Positions 7,283 through 14,764 of a stretch of 38,965 bases of DNA are shown piece by piece; within the stretch, counting starts at the first letter, position 1, and every line of letters begins with the position of its first letter. The DNA comes from JBFHRE01 sp036745195 (lineage in GTDB: Bacteria > Actinomycetota > Acidimicrobiia > Spongiisociales > ZC4RG35): the NCBI GenBank assembly GCA_036745195.1, contig DAIOGO010000009.1:1-38965 (forward strand), read 5' to 3'. Both the position numbers and the translations under genes were made by a program. Under the pieces are notes generated by a model. That model saw only the letters and a list, made by a program, of their open reading frames with translations. It made no database searches and was not told the origin of the DNA.

Positions 7283-8299
7283 ATGACGCCGGAGCCTGTT
7301 GGGCCTGTGGGACCAGAGACTGGAGCCTGGAGGATGTCAGAGACAATCGCTACCGGAGGCAACGCCGGCCACCGGCTCGCTGCCGAGCACGGAAACGCCA
7401 TCTGTTACTCCGGGTATCGGGATGGTCAGAGCCCCCGGCTGGGTGTGTACCCCACGTACGAGCAAGTGCGCGAAGACCTCCTCATCCTTGCCCGGAACTG
7501 GAAGTACCTTCGACTCTACGACTCCAGCCGCCACGCCGAGCTCGTTCTCGACGTGATCGAGCGGGAGGGTCTCGACTTCGAGGTCATGTTGGGCGCCGAG
7601 CTGGCGGCAGAGCTGAGCAATCCCAACTGCCCGTGGGGTGCGGAGTTCGACGAGCAGACCCTGGCCGCCAACCGGCGACACAACGACGAAGAAACCGACC
7701 GGGCGATTGCGCTGGCCGGCCGCTACCCGAACGTGGTGTTCGCAGTGGCGGTGGGCAACGAGGCAGCCGTCGAGTGGACCGACCACCTCGTCCCTGTCGA
7801 GCGTCTCGTCTCTCTGGTGAAGCGGGTCAGAGGTTCCGTCAGCCAGCCGGTCACCTCGTGTGACAACTACGTCCCGTGGATGCACAAGCTGGATCCGGTC
7901 GCCGAGGAAGTCGATTTCATCTCGATCCACACCTACCCGGTGTGGGAATACCGGTCGATCGACGATGCCCTCGACTTCTCGATGGACAACTACTTCGCCG
8001 TCGCCGACCGTCACTCCGGCAAACCGGTCGTTATCACCGAGGCGGGATGGACCACCGCCTCGAACGGGCGCGGCATCGAACCCTCGCATGCTTCCGAAGA
8101 GCTCCAGGCGCTCTACTACCAACAGCTGCTCGACTGGACGACTCGCGCGAAGATCCTCACGTTCGTCTTCGAGGCCTTCGACGAGCCGTGGAAGGGCTCG
8201 GCGGACCCGTTGGAACCGGAGAAACACTGGGGGCTGTTCACCGTTGACCGGAAACCCAAACGGGTGATGCAAGCTCGCTTCGGTGGACTGGTGGACTGA
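7283..8299 (+). CDS. GH17-like glycoside hydrolase (beta-1,3-glucanase type)
   Basis: The 338-residue product has a TIM-barrel pattern typical of GH17: CYSGYRDGQSP near residue 41, YPTYEQVREDLLIL, VAVGNE (E160, expected acid/base), FISIHTYPVWE, PVVITEAGW (E253, expected nucleophile) and FEAFDEPWK. It lacks a signal peptide, so it is probably cytoplasmic or exported unconventionally. Start choice is uncertain: ATG 7283 has only AAGG directly before it, while ATG 7334 (MSETIA) has GGAGG almost touching. It is divergent from the oxidase gene, sharing a ~160-bp intergenic region that holds a tandem TTTCGGA repeat. Likely beta-1,3-glucan cleavage or glucanosyl transfer. Confidence 0.8.
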   Translation: MTPEPVGPVGPETGAWRMSETIATGGNAGHRLAAEHGNAICYSGYRDGQSPRLGVYPTYEQVREDLLILARNWKYLRLYDSSRHAELVLDVIEREGLDFEVMLGAELAAELSNPNCPWGAEFDEQTLAANRRHNDEETDRAIALAGRYPNVVFAVAVGNEAAVEWTDHLVPVERLVSLVKRVRGSVSQPVTSCDNYVPWMHKLDPVAEEVDFISIHTYPVWEYRSIDDALDFSMDNYFAVADRHSGKPVVITEAGWTTASNGRGIEPSHASEELQALYYQQLLDWTTRAKILTFVFEAFDEPWKGSADPLEPEKHWGLFTVDRKPKRVMQARFGGLVD

Positions 8300-8333
8300 T
8301 CGGTCACGCCCAGGCCTTATCTATCGTCCACAG

Positions 8334-8362
8334 TTGACTCAATAATATCTGAGCGATAATCT
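8334..8362 (+). promoter_or_regulatory. Promoter of ars operon 1 (leaderless)
   Basis: TTGACT (8334-8339), 17 bp, TAATCT (8357-8362), then 6 nt to the ATG at 8369, so the transcript should begin at or next to the start codon. The spacer and -10 form an AT-rich island with an imperfect AATATC-TGAGC-GATAAT symmetry, a reasonable ArsR operator. Confidence 0.75.
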
Positions 8363-8368
8363 CGCCGT

Positions 8369-9028
8369 ATGAACGTGAATGAACGGGCTCGGATGTTTGC
8401 GGCGTTGGGGGAGCCGGTGCGGTTGGCGATGGTGGATGATCTGGCGGTGTCTGATCGGGCGCCGGTCGAGTTGGCGGAGCGTCACGGGTTGGCATCGAAT
8501 CTGCTGGCGCATCATCTGGATGTGTTGGAGCAGGCCGGACTGATCGAACGGTCGCGTTCGTCGGGGGATGGGCGCCGTCGCTATGTGCGGCTCCGCCACG
8601 AGGTCCTCGATGTGTTGGGGGCGGGGGTGGCGGTTCCGGATGGCCCGGTGGTGTTTGTGTGCACCCACAACTCGGCTCGGTCGCAGATGGCGGCGGCGGT
8701 GTGGTCGGCGACGAGGCCAACCCTGGCGTTGAGTGCGGGGACCCATCCCGCCGAGCAGGTTCATCCGGGGGCAGTCGCCGCCGCAGCCAAGGCCGGGTAT
8801 GACCTGTCCGGGGCAGTGCCTCAGTCGATCGGTGAGATTGCGATGGCCGGAAGCCTGGTGGTGACCGTGTGTGACCGGGCCCACGAAGAACTCGAGCCGG
8901 CGCCGGATTGGCTGCACTGGTCGATCCCCGACCCGGTGGAGCGGGCCTCACCGGAGGCGTTCGATGCCGCATTGGCCGAGTTGGAGACACGCATCAAGAC
9001 CCTGACAGAAGGACCACATCGTGACTGA
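8369..9028 (+). CDS. ArsR-type repressor fused to low-molecular-weight-PTP-like arsenate reductase
   Basis: Residues 1-85 are a winged helix of ArsR type (ALGEPVRLAMVDDLA; SNLLAHHLDVLEQAGLIERSRS). Residues 92-219 are a LMW-phosphatase/ArsC fold with the P-loop C98-THNSA-R104. The HTH part has no CVC metal site; metalloid sensing might use other residues or the reductase domain. Such fusions occur in actinobacteria. It is first in an operon: the next arsC overlaps it by 8 nt. Probable role: derepresses the operon with arsenic and reduces arsenate. Start set by the leaderless promoter, 6 nt after the -10. Confidence 0.9.
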   Translation: MNVNERARMFAALGEPVRLAMVDDLAVSDRAPVELAERHGLASNLLAHHLDVLEQAGLIERSRSSGDGRRRYVRLRHEVLDVLGAGVAVPDGPVVFVCTHNSARSQMAAAVWSATRPTLALSAGTHPAEQVHPGAVAAAAKAGYDLSGAVPQSIGEIAMAGSLVVTVCDRAHEELEPAPDWLHWSIPDPVERASPEAFDAALAELETRIKTLTEGPHRD

Positions 9029-9671
9029 CGGCCCATCGAAACTCACCACGGAACAGCTGTATCTGATCAGGCAGGCAGCAGGTCGCCTCAAAGACGAATT
9101 CGCCGGGGTGTTCTCGGTGGAGACGATCGAACGCTTCATGACCGAGTCCCAAGTCGCCCTCGAGAGCCGGGCCAGGGTGACAACGTGGCTGCCGATCCTG
9201 ATCGAACGATTCGCCCGGGACCGTCTCCGGGCCCTTGCGAAAGTGGAGGGTTTGATGACTGATCAACGACCAGCCGTGCTGTTTCTGTGTGTGCACAATG
9301 CCGGCCGCTCCCAGATGGCGGCGGGTTGGCTGCGTCACCTGGCCGGCGACACCGTGAACGTGTTCTCCGGCGGATCGGAGCCGGCTGAGAATGTGAACGG
9401 TATGGCGGTGGAGGCCATGGCGGAGGTGGGGATCGACATCCGCACCGAGTACCCCAAACCATGGACCGATGAGATCGTCCGTGCTGCCGACGTGGTGATC
9501 ACCATGGGCTGCGGCGACGCCTGCCCGGTGTACCCGGGGAAACGTTACGAGGACTGGGAACTCTCCGACCCCGCCGGGCAACCCATCGAGATGGTGCGGC
9601 AGGTGCGTGACGACATCCGGGCTCGGGTCCAGGCGTTGATGGCCAGCCTCGACATTCCCGCTTCGGTATGA
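9021..9671 (+). CDS. arsC: Arsenate reductase ArsC with N-terminal three-helix domain
   Basis: GTG 9021 has AAGGA 7 nt upstream and overlaps the previous gene by 8 nt. Residues 1-78 form the three-helix dimerisation-type domain seen in some actinobacterial ArsC proteins (TEQLYLIRQAAGRLKDEF). Residues 83-216 are the reductase: P-loop C90-VHNAG-R96 and later ITMGCGDACPVYPG, carrying further cysteines typical of thioredoxin/mycoredoxin-linked ArsC. An internal ATG at 9255 (residue 79), with GGAGGG in front, could start a reductase-only form. It reduces arsenate to arsenite; the downstream gene overlaps by 4 nt. Confidence 0.93.
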   Translation: MTDGPSKLTTEQLYLIRQAAGRLKDEFAGVFSVETIERFMTESQVALESRARVTTWLPILIERFARDRLRALAKVEGLMTDQRPAVLFLCVHNAGRSQMAAGWLRHLAGDTVNVFSGGSEPAENVNGMAVEAMAEVGIDIRTEYPKPWTDEIVRAADVVITMGCGDACPVYPGKRYEDWELSDPAGQPIEMVRQVRDDIRARVQALMASLDIPASV

Positions 9672-10369
9672 GGTCTTCACTGGGGAGGCGGATCGCCGCC
9701 GAGTTCGTCGGCACCGCCTTCCTGTTGGCGGCGATCGTCGGCTCGGGGATCATGGCCGAGACCCTCTCGACCGATCCCGGTATGCAGCTGTTGCAGAACG
9801 CGTTGGCGACTGCGGGTGCTTTGACGGCGGTGATCCTGGCACTAGGCCCGGTGTCGGGGGCGCACCTCAACCCGGCGGTCACCCTCGCGGACCGGGTGTT
9901 TCGGGGGCTGACCAACCGCGAGGCGGTCGGCTACGTCGCGGCTCAGGTCACTGGCGGGATCGCCGGGGTGGTCATCGCCAACCTCATGTTCGACCTGCCC
10001 GCCATCACCTTGTCCACCACCGCCAGATCGGGGTCGCATCTGTGGCTGGCTGAAGCGGTCGCCACCGTCGGGTTGCTGTTGGTGATCTTCGGGCTGGTCC
10101 GTTCCGGGAAGGCATCGGTGGCGGCGTTCGCGGTGGGCGGCTACATCGCCGGCGCCTACTACTTCACCTCGTCGACCAGTTTCGCCAACCCCGCCGTCAC
10201 CATCGCCCGAACACTCTCCGACACCTTCACCGGGATCGCTCCCGCCTCTGCTCCGGGCTTCGTCGTCGCCCAAGTCATCGGCGTCGTGATTGCCGTCGGG
10301 TTCGTCGGGTGGCTGTTCCCTCACCTCGACGAGGTCGCCGACCGGGTCGTCGTCCCCCACAACCAATGA
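9668..10369 (+). CDS. aqpS: MIP/aquaporin-family channel, AqpS-like (arsenite or methylarsenical)
   Basis: The 233-residue protein has six hydrophobic segments and two NPA boxes: SGAHLNPAVTLAD near residue 65 and FANPAVTIARTL near 170. ATG 9668 overlaps the arsC stop (ATGA), implying coupled translation. In ars operons such channels let trivalent arsenic leave down its gradient after reduction, as described for AqpS of Sinorhizobium. The operon contains no pump; Acr3 is encoded 15 kb away. The role is inferred from family plus context; water or glycerol transport is an alternative. Confidence 0.88.
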   Translation: MRSSLGRRIAAEFVGTAFLLAAIVGSGIMAETLSTDPGMQLLQNALATAGALTAVILALGPVSGAHLNPAVTLADRVFRGLTNREAVGYVAAQVTGGIAGVVIANLMFDLPAITLSTTARSGSHLWLAEAVATVGLLLVIFGLVRSGKASVAAFAVGGYIAGAYYFTSSTSFANPAVTIARTLSDTFTGIAPASAPGFVVAQVIGVVIAVGFVGWLFPHLDEVADRVVVPHNQ

Positions 10370-10435
10370 CCGGTGCGGGATGGAGGTTGCCCTGCTCGCC
10401 CTAGCCTTGGCGGCGGTCGATTTGAGTAGAGGGAT

Positions 10436-11341
10436 ATGCACGACGTCTACGCCTACGGGGTGATTGCTCCCAGCACGCTGATCGAGCTCGGCGACGACTA
10501 CCCGCCGGCCGGAGGGTACGCCGAGATCGCCGCCGTCCACCCCTCGATCGGCGGCGAGGCGGCCGGGGGAGCGTATGTCCTCGCCCGGCTGGGGGTCACC
10601 ACCAAGCTGGACGGAAACCGGCTGGGCAACGACCACCTGTCCGCCCGCACGCTCGAACTGCTCGGCGCCGCCGGGGTGGACTGCAGCGCCATCCGCCGGG
10701 AGGGCGACATCGCTTCGGTCACGGAGTTCGTCCTGGCCGGGGGAGAAGCCAGGACGATTCTGGCTACGTACCGGAAGCTCCTCGCCGACAGAGCCTGGAA
10801 CGACCCCTCGCCAGAGGACATCCGGGACAGCCGGATCGTGTGTCTGGACCCGTTCTTCCTGGATGCGTCGGAGCAAGCCGCTCGCTGGTGTGGAGAAACC
10901 GGGACCCCGTACGTCACCGTCGACGTCGCCCCGGACTCGGCGATCGCGGCGGGGGCCGAGGTGCTGGTCATCTCGGAGGAGTTCGCAGCGAGAGCGTTCG
11001 ACACACCCGACCCGCGAGAGGTTCTCGCCGGGTATCTCGAGCAGTGTGGCGGGATGGTGATCCTCACGAGAGGTAGCCAGGGCCTGCTGTACGGGCGCAG
11101 GGGGGAGCGGCCGCATGAATACGATCCTTTCCGGGTCGAGGCTCGGGACACGACCGGGGCTGGCGACAGCTTCCGTGCCGGGATCATCTACGGGATGTTG
11201 CGTGGGTACCCGGACGAGGGCTTGGTCAGGACGGCCGGCGCCGTGGCTGCGCTGGTGTGTCAACGTCCGCCGGGGGTCGTCAACAGCCCCACCCGGCCGG
11301 AACTGGAGTCCTTCCTGGACCAACACCCGGGCAGGCGGTGA
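10436..11341 (+). CDS. PfkB/ribokinase-family sugar kinase
   Basis: 301 residues, usual for the family. GGEAAGGAYVLARLG (~39-53) is the N-terminal substrate-binding motif, and DTTGAGDSFRAGI (~237-249) is the PfkB signature with the catalytic Asp. ATG 10436 is preceded by GAGGG. The substrate cannot be predicted; sugar or nucleoside are the usual choices. It begins 66 bp after aqpS on the same strand but is probably independent because it has no link to arsenic metabolism. Confidence 0.88.
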   Translation: MHDVYAYGVIAPSTLIELGDDYPPAGGYAEIAAVHPSIGGEAAGGAYVLARLGVTTKLDGNRLGNDHLSARTLELLGAAGVDCSAIRREGDIASVTEFVLAGGEARTILATYRKLLADRAWNDPSPEDIRDSRIVCLDPFFLDASEQAARWCGETGTPYVTVDVAPDSAIAAGAEVLVISEEFAARAFDTPDPREVLAGYLEQCGGMVILTRGSQGLLYGRRGERPHEYDPFRVEARDTTGAGDSFRAGIIYGMLRGYPDEGLVRTAGAVAALVCQRPPGVVNSPTRPELESFLDQHPGRR

Positions 11342-11522
11342 TGATCACAAGACCGGCACGATCGGCAACTAGAGAAGCGTGACTCAGACGCAGACGTTGC
11401 TCCCTCGAGCCATCCGCGAGAACTCGGCGATCTGCACCCTGCGTCGTGGCGGCCGCTGAAGCCGATGGTTTCCGCAGCCACCCGAAACGATTTCGTAACG
11501 CTGCGGATGCGAGAATCGGGCC

Positions 11523-12701
11523 ATGCGCATCCTGCTGTACCTGCTGCTTCTGCTGACCAACGCTGCGCTCGTCGTGGCGCAAGTGGTCGCCGACAGGCCG
11601 TTGGTGGACGTTGCCATCGCCCTGGTGGCTGTCTGCTTCTACGCAGCAGTGGGAGGGCTGATCGTCTTCCGACACGACGGACATCTCACCGGCTGGTTGC
11701 TGTGTTTCCTCGGCCTGGCGGTCGTGCTCGCCGACGGAGCCGGATGGCTGTCCTTCCTGCCCGAGGCCGCGAACCGCTGGTTGAGTAGCTGGGTCTGGGC
11801 CTCGGTCTTTGCTCTCTTTGGCATCCTCATTCTCACGTTTCCCTCCGGCCGGGTCCCGGAAGGTCTGGGACTCTGGCCCCGGCTCGGACGAGTGGCCGTG
11901 GTCGCTCTCCCGACTCTGGTCGCCGCGTCTGCACTCACCGACACTCTCGGTGGCCCGGAGGCATCTGTCCCGATCGACAACCCGATCGGGTTCATCCCCT
12001 CCTGGCTGAATGGGCCCATCCTCGGCGCTTTGGCGTTGATCCTCCTTGCCGGGTCTGTCTCCCTGGTCGTGAAGAGACGTCGTTCCGCGGGTGTGGAACG
12101 AGCTCAGCTCACCTGGGTCGTGTTTCCCCTCGCATTGTTCGCAGTAGCGGTCGTCGTGACGCTCCTCTATTTCTCATTGGTAGCCGCACTCGGTGGCGAC
12201 GACCCGGGCGACGGGCCGTGGATCCTGGTCTTCGTGATGATGGTGAGTTTCCCGATCTGGTTCGGTGTGGCCGTCCTCCGATACCGGCTGTTCGAGATCG
12301 ATCGGATCATCTCCAGAACCGTCTCATACGCCCTGTTGGTTGGGGTTCTCGCCGGCACGTACGTTCTGGTGGTCACCCTCCTTTCGTCACTGCTCCCAGC
12401 CAACAACGACCTGGTGGTGGCCGGCTCGACGCTGGTCGTCGTCGCCCTGTTCAACCCGTTGCGCCGTCGAGTCCAGCAGGCGGTGGATCGCCGATTCAAT
12501 CGCTCCTACTACGACGCGATGCTGGTGGAGGCTGCCTTTGCCGAGTTGGTGAGAGACGAGGTGGACCTCGATCGAATCGTCTCCGGATGCATCGAGGTGG
12601 TGTCGGGCACCCTCCATCCGACCGCCGCGTCGGTTTGGATGCAGTCGCCCTCAGCCACCGTCTCGGGTGCCGACGAACCCGAGTTGCAGCGATCGGGGTG
12701 A
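11523..12701 (+). CDS. Multi-pass membrane sensor-like protein without output domain
   Basis: Residues 1-~300 hold about eight hydrophobic segments. The region resembles the N-terminal membrane module of actinobacterial sensor kinases and GAF proteins (VAVLRYRLFEIDRIISRTVSYALL, then FNPLRRRVQQAVDRRFNRSYYDA). In relatives this leads into GAF/HisKA/HATPase domains. Here ~60 residues follow (AFAELVRDEVDLDRIVSG...SVWMQSP) and the protein ends, with no H-box or ATPase. A possible -10 (GAGAAT) lies 6 nt before the ATG, again a leaderless layout. It may sense membrane state or be a truncated kinase. Confidence 0.75.
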   Translation: MRILLYLLLLLTNAALVVAQVVADRPLVDVAIALVAVCFYAAVGGLIVFRHDGHLTGWLLCFLGLAVVLADGAGWLSFLPEAANRWLSSWVWASVFALFGILILTFPSGRVPEGLGLWPRLGRVAVVALPTLVAASALTDTLGGPEASVPIDNPIGFIPSWLNGPILGALALILLAGSVSLVVKRRRSAGVERAQLTWVVFPLALFAVAVVVTLLYFSLVAALGGDDPGDGPWILVFVMMVSFPIWFGVAVLRYRLFEIDRIISRTVSYALLVGVLAGTYVLVVTLLSSLLPANNDLVVAGSTLVVVALFNPLRRRVQQAVDRRFNRSYYDAMLVEAAFAELVRDEVDLDRIVSGCIEVVSGTLHPTAASVWMQSPSATVSGADEPELQRSG

Positions 12702-12702
12702 G

Positions 12703-13218
12703 ATGCGACTGGTCGGCTTCGCGCAGACTGGTTCCTCTTGGAAGGTGAACAGAGCCCTGGAACTGCACCACACGGCGTTGTCCCAGCCTCCGGCGATCGT
12801 GTGGCGATCCGACCTTCCTGGCAATGCTGGCGAACGTGCGCCCACCGGGCAGTGTCTCTGGGGTGATGTGGCGCGGCGGCGGGACGTTTGGCACCTGGCT
12901 CTCGGCACGTCGAGCTGGGCCGCGGAGCCCTACAGCGACTGGATCACGGTTGACCGAGTTCTTGTGAACAAGCTGGGTGGTGTCAACGTGTCCGGCGAGG
13001 TGAGTTGCGAGGGTACCTACGAAGACCTCATGGCCGGCCGGTTCCGGGCCGTCGACGAGAACGAACAGTGGTATGCCGTTGTTCCCCCCGGGGCGGAGGA
13101 CAGGGTCAACATCTTCGTCAATGCCGACCAGTACACGGTCAGCCAGCCGGCGGGCCGCCGGATGATGATCCAGGTGGAACACGGATCGTCCCGCATGACG
13201 CCCTGCTACGCGCAGTAG
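12703..13218 (+). CDS. Hypothetical protein, 171 residues
   Basis: ATG 12703 follows the preceding stop by one nucleotide, with GGGGTG as a possible RBS. The C-terminal ~95 residues (DWITVDRVLVNKLGGVNVSG; VSCEGTY; QWYAVVPPGAEDRVNIFVNA) look like a folded beta-rich domain of secreted type with paired cysteines. The first ~75 residues are less convincing and contain no signal peptide. It may therefore be a 5'-eroded gene fused by chance to an open frame. I do not recognise a family. Confidence 0.5.
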   Translation: MRLVGFAQTGSSWKVNRALELHHTALSQPPAIVWRSDLPGNAGERAPTGQCLWGDVARRRDVWHLALGTSSWAAEPYSDWITVDRVLVNKLGGVNVSGEVSCEGTYEDLMAGRFRAVDENEQWYAVVPPGAEDRVNIFVNADQYTVSQPAGRRMMIQVEHGSSRMTPCYAQ

Positions 13219-13268
13219 TGGGCCGGGCGTCCGCCTAGGCATGTGTCGCCGGTCGGTGAGGGGCCAGT

Positions 13269-13874
13269 TCAGTCCCAGAGGGTCGGGGTCAGCGACACGG
13301 GTCGTGGCACAGTGTTGGCGGCGGACGGCGAGCCCACCACCCGATCGAGGAGGGCGTTCCAGTCGAAGTCCTGAGTGATCTCGGACGCCCGGATCGAAAC
13401 CATTCTGTCGGCGGGCACGTGCTGGGGGAGGATGGCGTCGAGGATCTGTTCGATCTCGTGTCGAAAACGCTCATTGGTGCTGCGGACTCCATCCACTTTC
13501 AGCGGGATGTCGGGGAGGAGGCGCACGAACAGGTCGTAGGTCAGGCTCCACCGTCTCACCAGCGGTTTGACGTCGAAGGGGTCCTCGCCGTGAGTCGCCC
13601 GTAGGAAATAGGCGAAGTTGTCGATCACGGCCCGATCGGTCACGAGCACCTCGGCCCGGTTCCTCAACTCCAGTTCCTGCTGGATCTGGGCCATCACCAC
13701 CCACAACTGCGCCTCGGGGGTGGCTCCCTCGTTGATCCCGAGCGGGTTGAACCGGATCACCTCACGCCCCACCTCGACGCTCAGCCCCCGCCGACCCACC
13801 GCCCCCGCAAAGGAGTGGACGGCGTTGGTCTTCCGCACAGAGTGGGAGCCGATGAATGCAACCTTCTTCGACAT
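13269..13874 (-). CDS. AAA/NadR-like P-loop protein with altered Walker A
   Basis: 201 residues. The N-terminus MSKKVAFIGSHSVRKTNAVH carries GSHSVRKT (9-16), i.e. Gly before the Lys is replaced by Arg. The family (AAA_28-like nucleotide-binding kinases) normally has GxxGxGKT. A Walker-B-like segment EVLVTDRAVIDNFAYF lies near residue 95, and a C-terminal arm with Arg/Glu residues may be a lid. It may act as a small nucleoside or cofactor kinase, or be regulatory. Monocistronic; the 251-bp region upstream is shared with the divergent toxin-antitoxin pair and holds a dispersed repeat. Confidence 0.7.
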   Translation of the reverse strand: MSKKVAFIGSHSVRKTNAVHSFAGAVGRRGLSVEVGREVIRFNPLGINEGATPEAQLWVVMAQIQQELELRNRAEVLVTDRAVIDNFAYFLRATHGEDPFDVKPLVRRWSLTYDLFVRLLPDIPLKVDGVRSTNERFRHEIEQILDAILPQHVPADRMVSIRASEITQDFDWNALLDRVVGSPSAANTVPRPVSLTPTLWD

Positions 13875-13989
13875 GTATGGGTGACCCGGGTTCGAGGGGC
13901 CGGCTTACCGGCGGGGCCCGTACGGTACCGCCATCCACCGACCCGGCCGCCGCGTCGCACCCGTCGGTCATCTCCCCGCGGTCAGCACC

Positions 13990-14064
13990 GTCGGACCGTG
14001 CCCCCTCCCGGCTTCGCCGACCCTCCCCAACTTCCTCACTTGGTTCGGTCGAGGGGGGAGACAC
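13990..14064. repeat. Dispersed intergenic element, copy 1
   Basis: Begins GTCGGACCGTGCCCCCTCCC and ends GAGGGGGGAGACAC. CCCCCTC (14001-14007) and GAGGGGG (14051-14057) can pair. It shares its two ends and a CTTCG core with the element at 24083-24140. It sits between divergent genes, so it is not simply a terminator. Confidence 0.5.
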
Positions 14065-14090
14065 AGACCGCCGCGAGATTCGGGAGACCG

Positions 14091-14119
14091 TAGACGGATG
14101 CGCATATCAGTTGTAGATT
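14091..14119 (+). promoter_or_regulatory. Promoter of the MazEF-like pair
   Basis: TAGACG (14091-14096), 17 bp, TAGATT (14114-14119), then 6 nt (GGAGGG) to ATG 14126. The palindrome ATGCGCAT (14098-14105) lies in the spacer and could be the autoregulatory operator of the antitoxin. Confidence 0.55.
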
Positions 14120-14125
14120 GGAGGG

Positions 14126-14365
14126 ATGGCGACAACTACGATTCGAGTGGACAGAGACACCCACGCCCGGCTCCTCGCTCTGAGCGCGGCGAGTGGTGAA
14201 TCGCTGATGGACACGGTTCGAGACGCCGCCGAAGCCCTTCGCCGGCAGCGTTATGCGGAGAAAGTTGCCGCTGAGCTGGCCGACCTGGAGAAGAAGCCCG
14301 AAGCATGGGCCGAGTACCTCGCCGAAGCGGAGGAAACATCGGTGAGCGATGGCATCAGTCGATGA
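14126..14365 (+). CDS. MazE-like ribbon-helix-helix antitoxin
   Basis: 79 residues. The N-terminus TTIRVDRDTHARLLALSAAS is a ribbon followed by a helix, then SLMDTVRDAAEALRRQRYAE completes the RHH fold. The acidic tail (LEKKPEAWAEYLAEAEETS) should wrap the toxin. It overlaps the toxin gene by 17 nt. RHH antitoxins usually repress their own promoter; a palindrome is present in the promoter spacer. Confidence 0.88.
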   Translation: MATTTIRVDRDTHARLLALSAASGESLMDTVRDAAEALRRQRYAEKVAAELADLEKKPEAWAEYLAEAEETSVSDGISR

Positions 14366-14687
14366 TCTGTGGTTGGTCGACTTCGGCGAGCCATATCCTG
14401 GTGAGCCGGCGGCGCACCGACCGGCGGTGATCCTCGGCCCGCCCGGCACGTTCGGGGCCGGGTTTCCTTTCGTCATCGTGTCCCCCCTGACCACCGCCAA
14501 GCGGGGCCTGTCCCTCCATGTCGAGGTCGAGGCGACAAATACCACCGGCCTCGACGTCGTCAGCTACATCCAGTGCGAGTTGATTCGCTCGATCAACCAC
14601 AAACGGCTCATTCACCGTCTCGGTGCAATTGGTACCGATGTCAGCCGCCAGGTCGCCACCATCATCAAGGCACTCCTCAACTACTGA
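14349..14687 (+). CDS. MazF/PemK-family endoribonuclease toxin
   Basis: 112 residues, the usual size. DDLWLVDFGEPYPGEPAAHR with PAVIL is the N-terminal MazF strand-loop, FVIVSPLTT the core strand, and VVSYIQCELIRSINHKRL the conserved Q/R-containing segment. It is expected to cleave mRNA at a short sequence. Its start lies inside the antitoxin frame, so translation is coupled. Confidence 0.9.
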   Translation: MASVDDLWLVDFGEPYPGEPAAHRPAVILGPPGTFGAGFPFVIVSPLTTAKRGLSLHVEVEATNTTGLDVVSYIQCELIRSINHKRLIHRLGAIGTDVSRQVATIIKALLNY

Positions 14688-14764
14688 TCTCTCGACGCCT
14701 GGCCCTCCACCTGGCCCCAATCGAGGCCGCCTCCGGTCGTCTCGGATCGGTACGCTCCTCGACC

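Noticed and set aside
7153..7401. Minus-strand frame with GPTGPTGS, collagen-like
   Set aside because: Very short, antisense to the GH17-like gene start, and without RBS; the motif is chance from GC-rich DNA.
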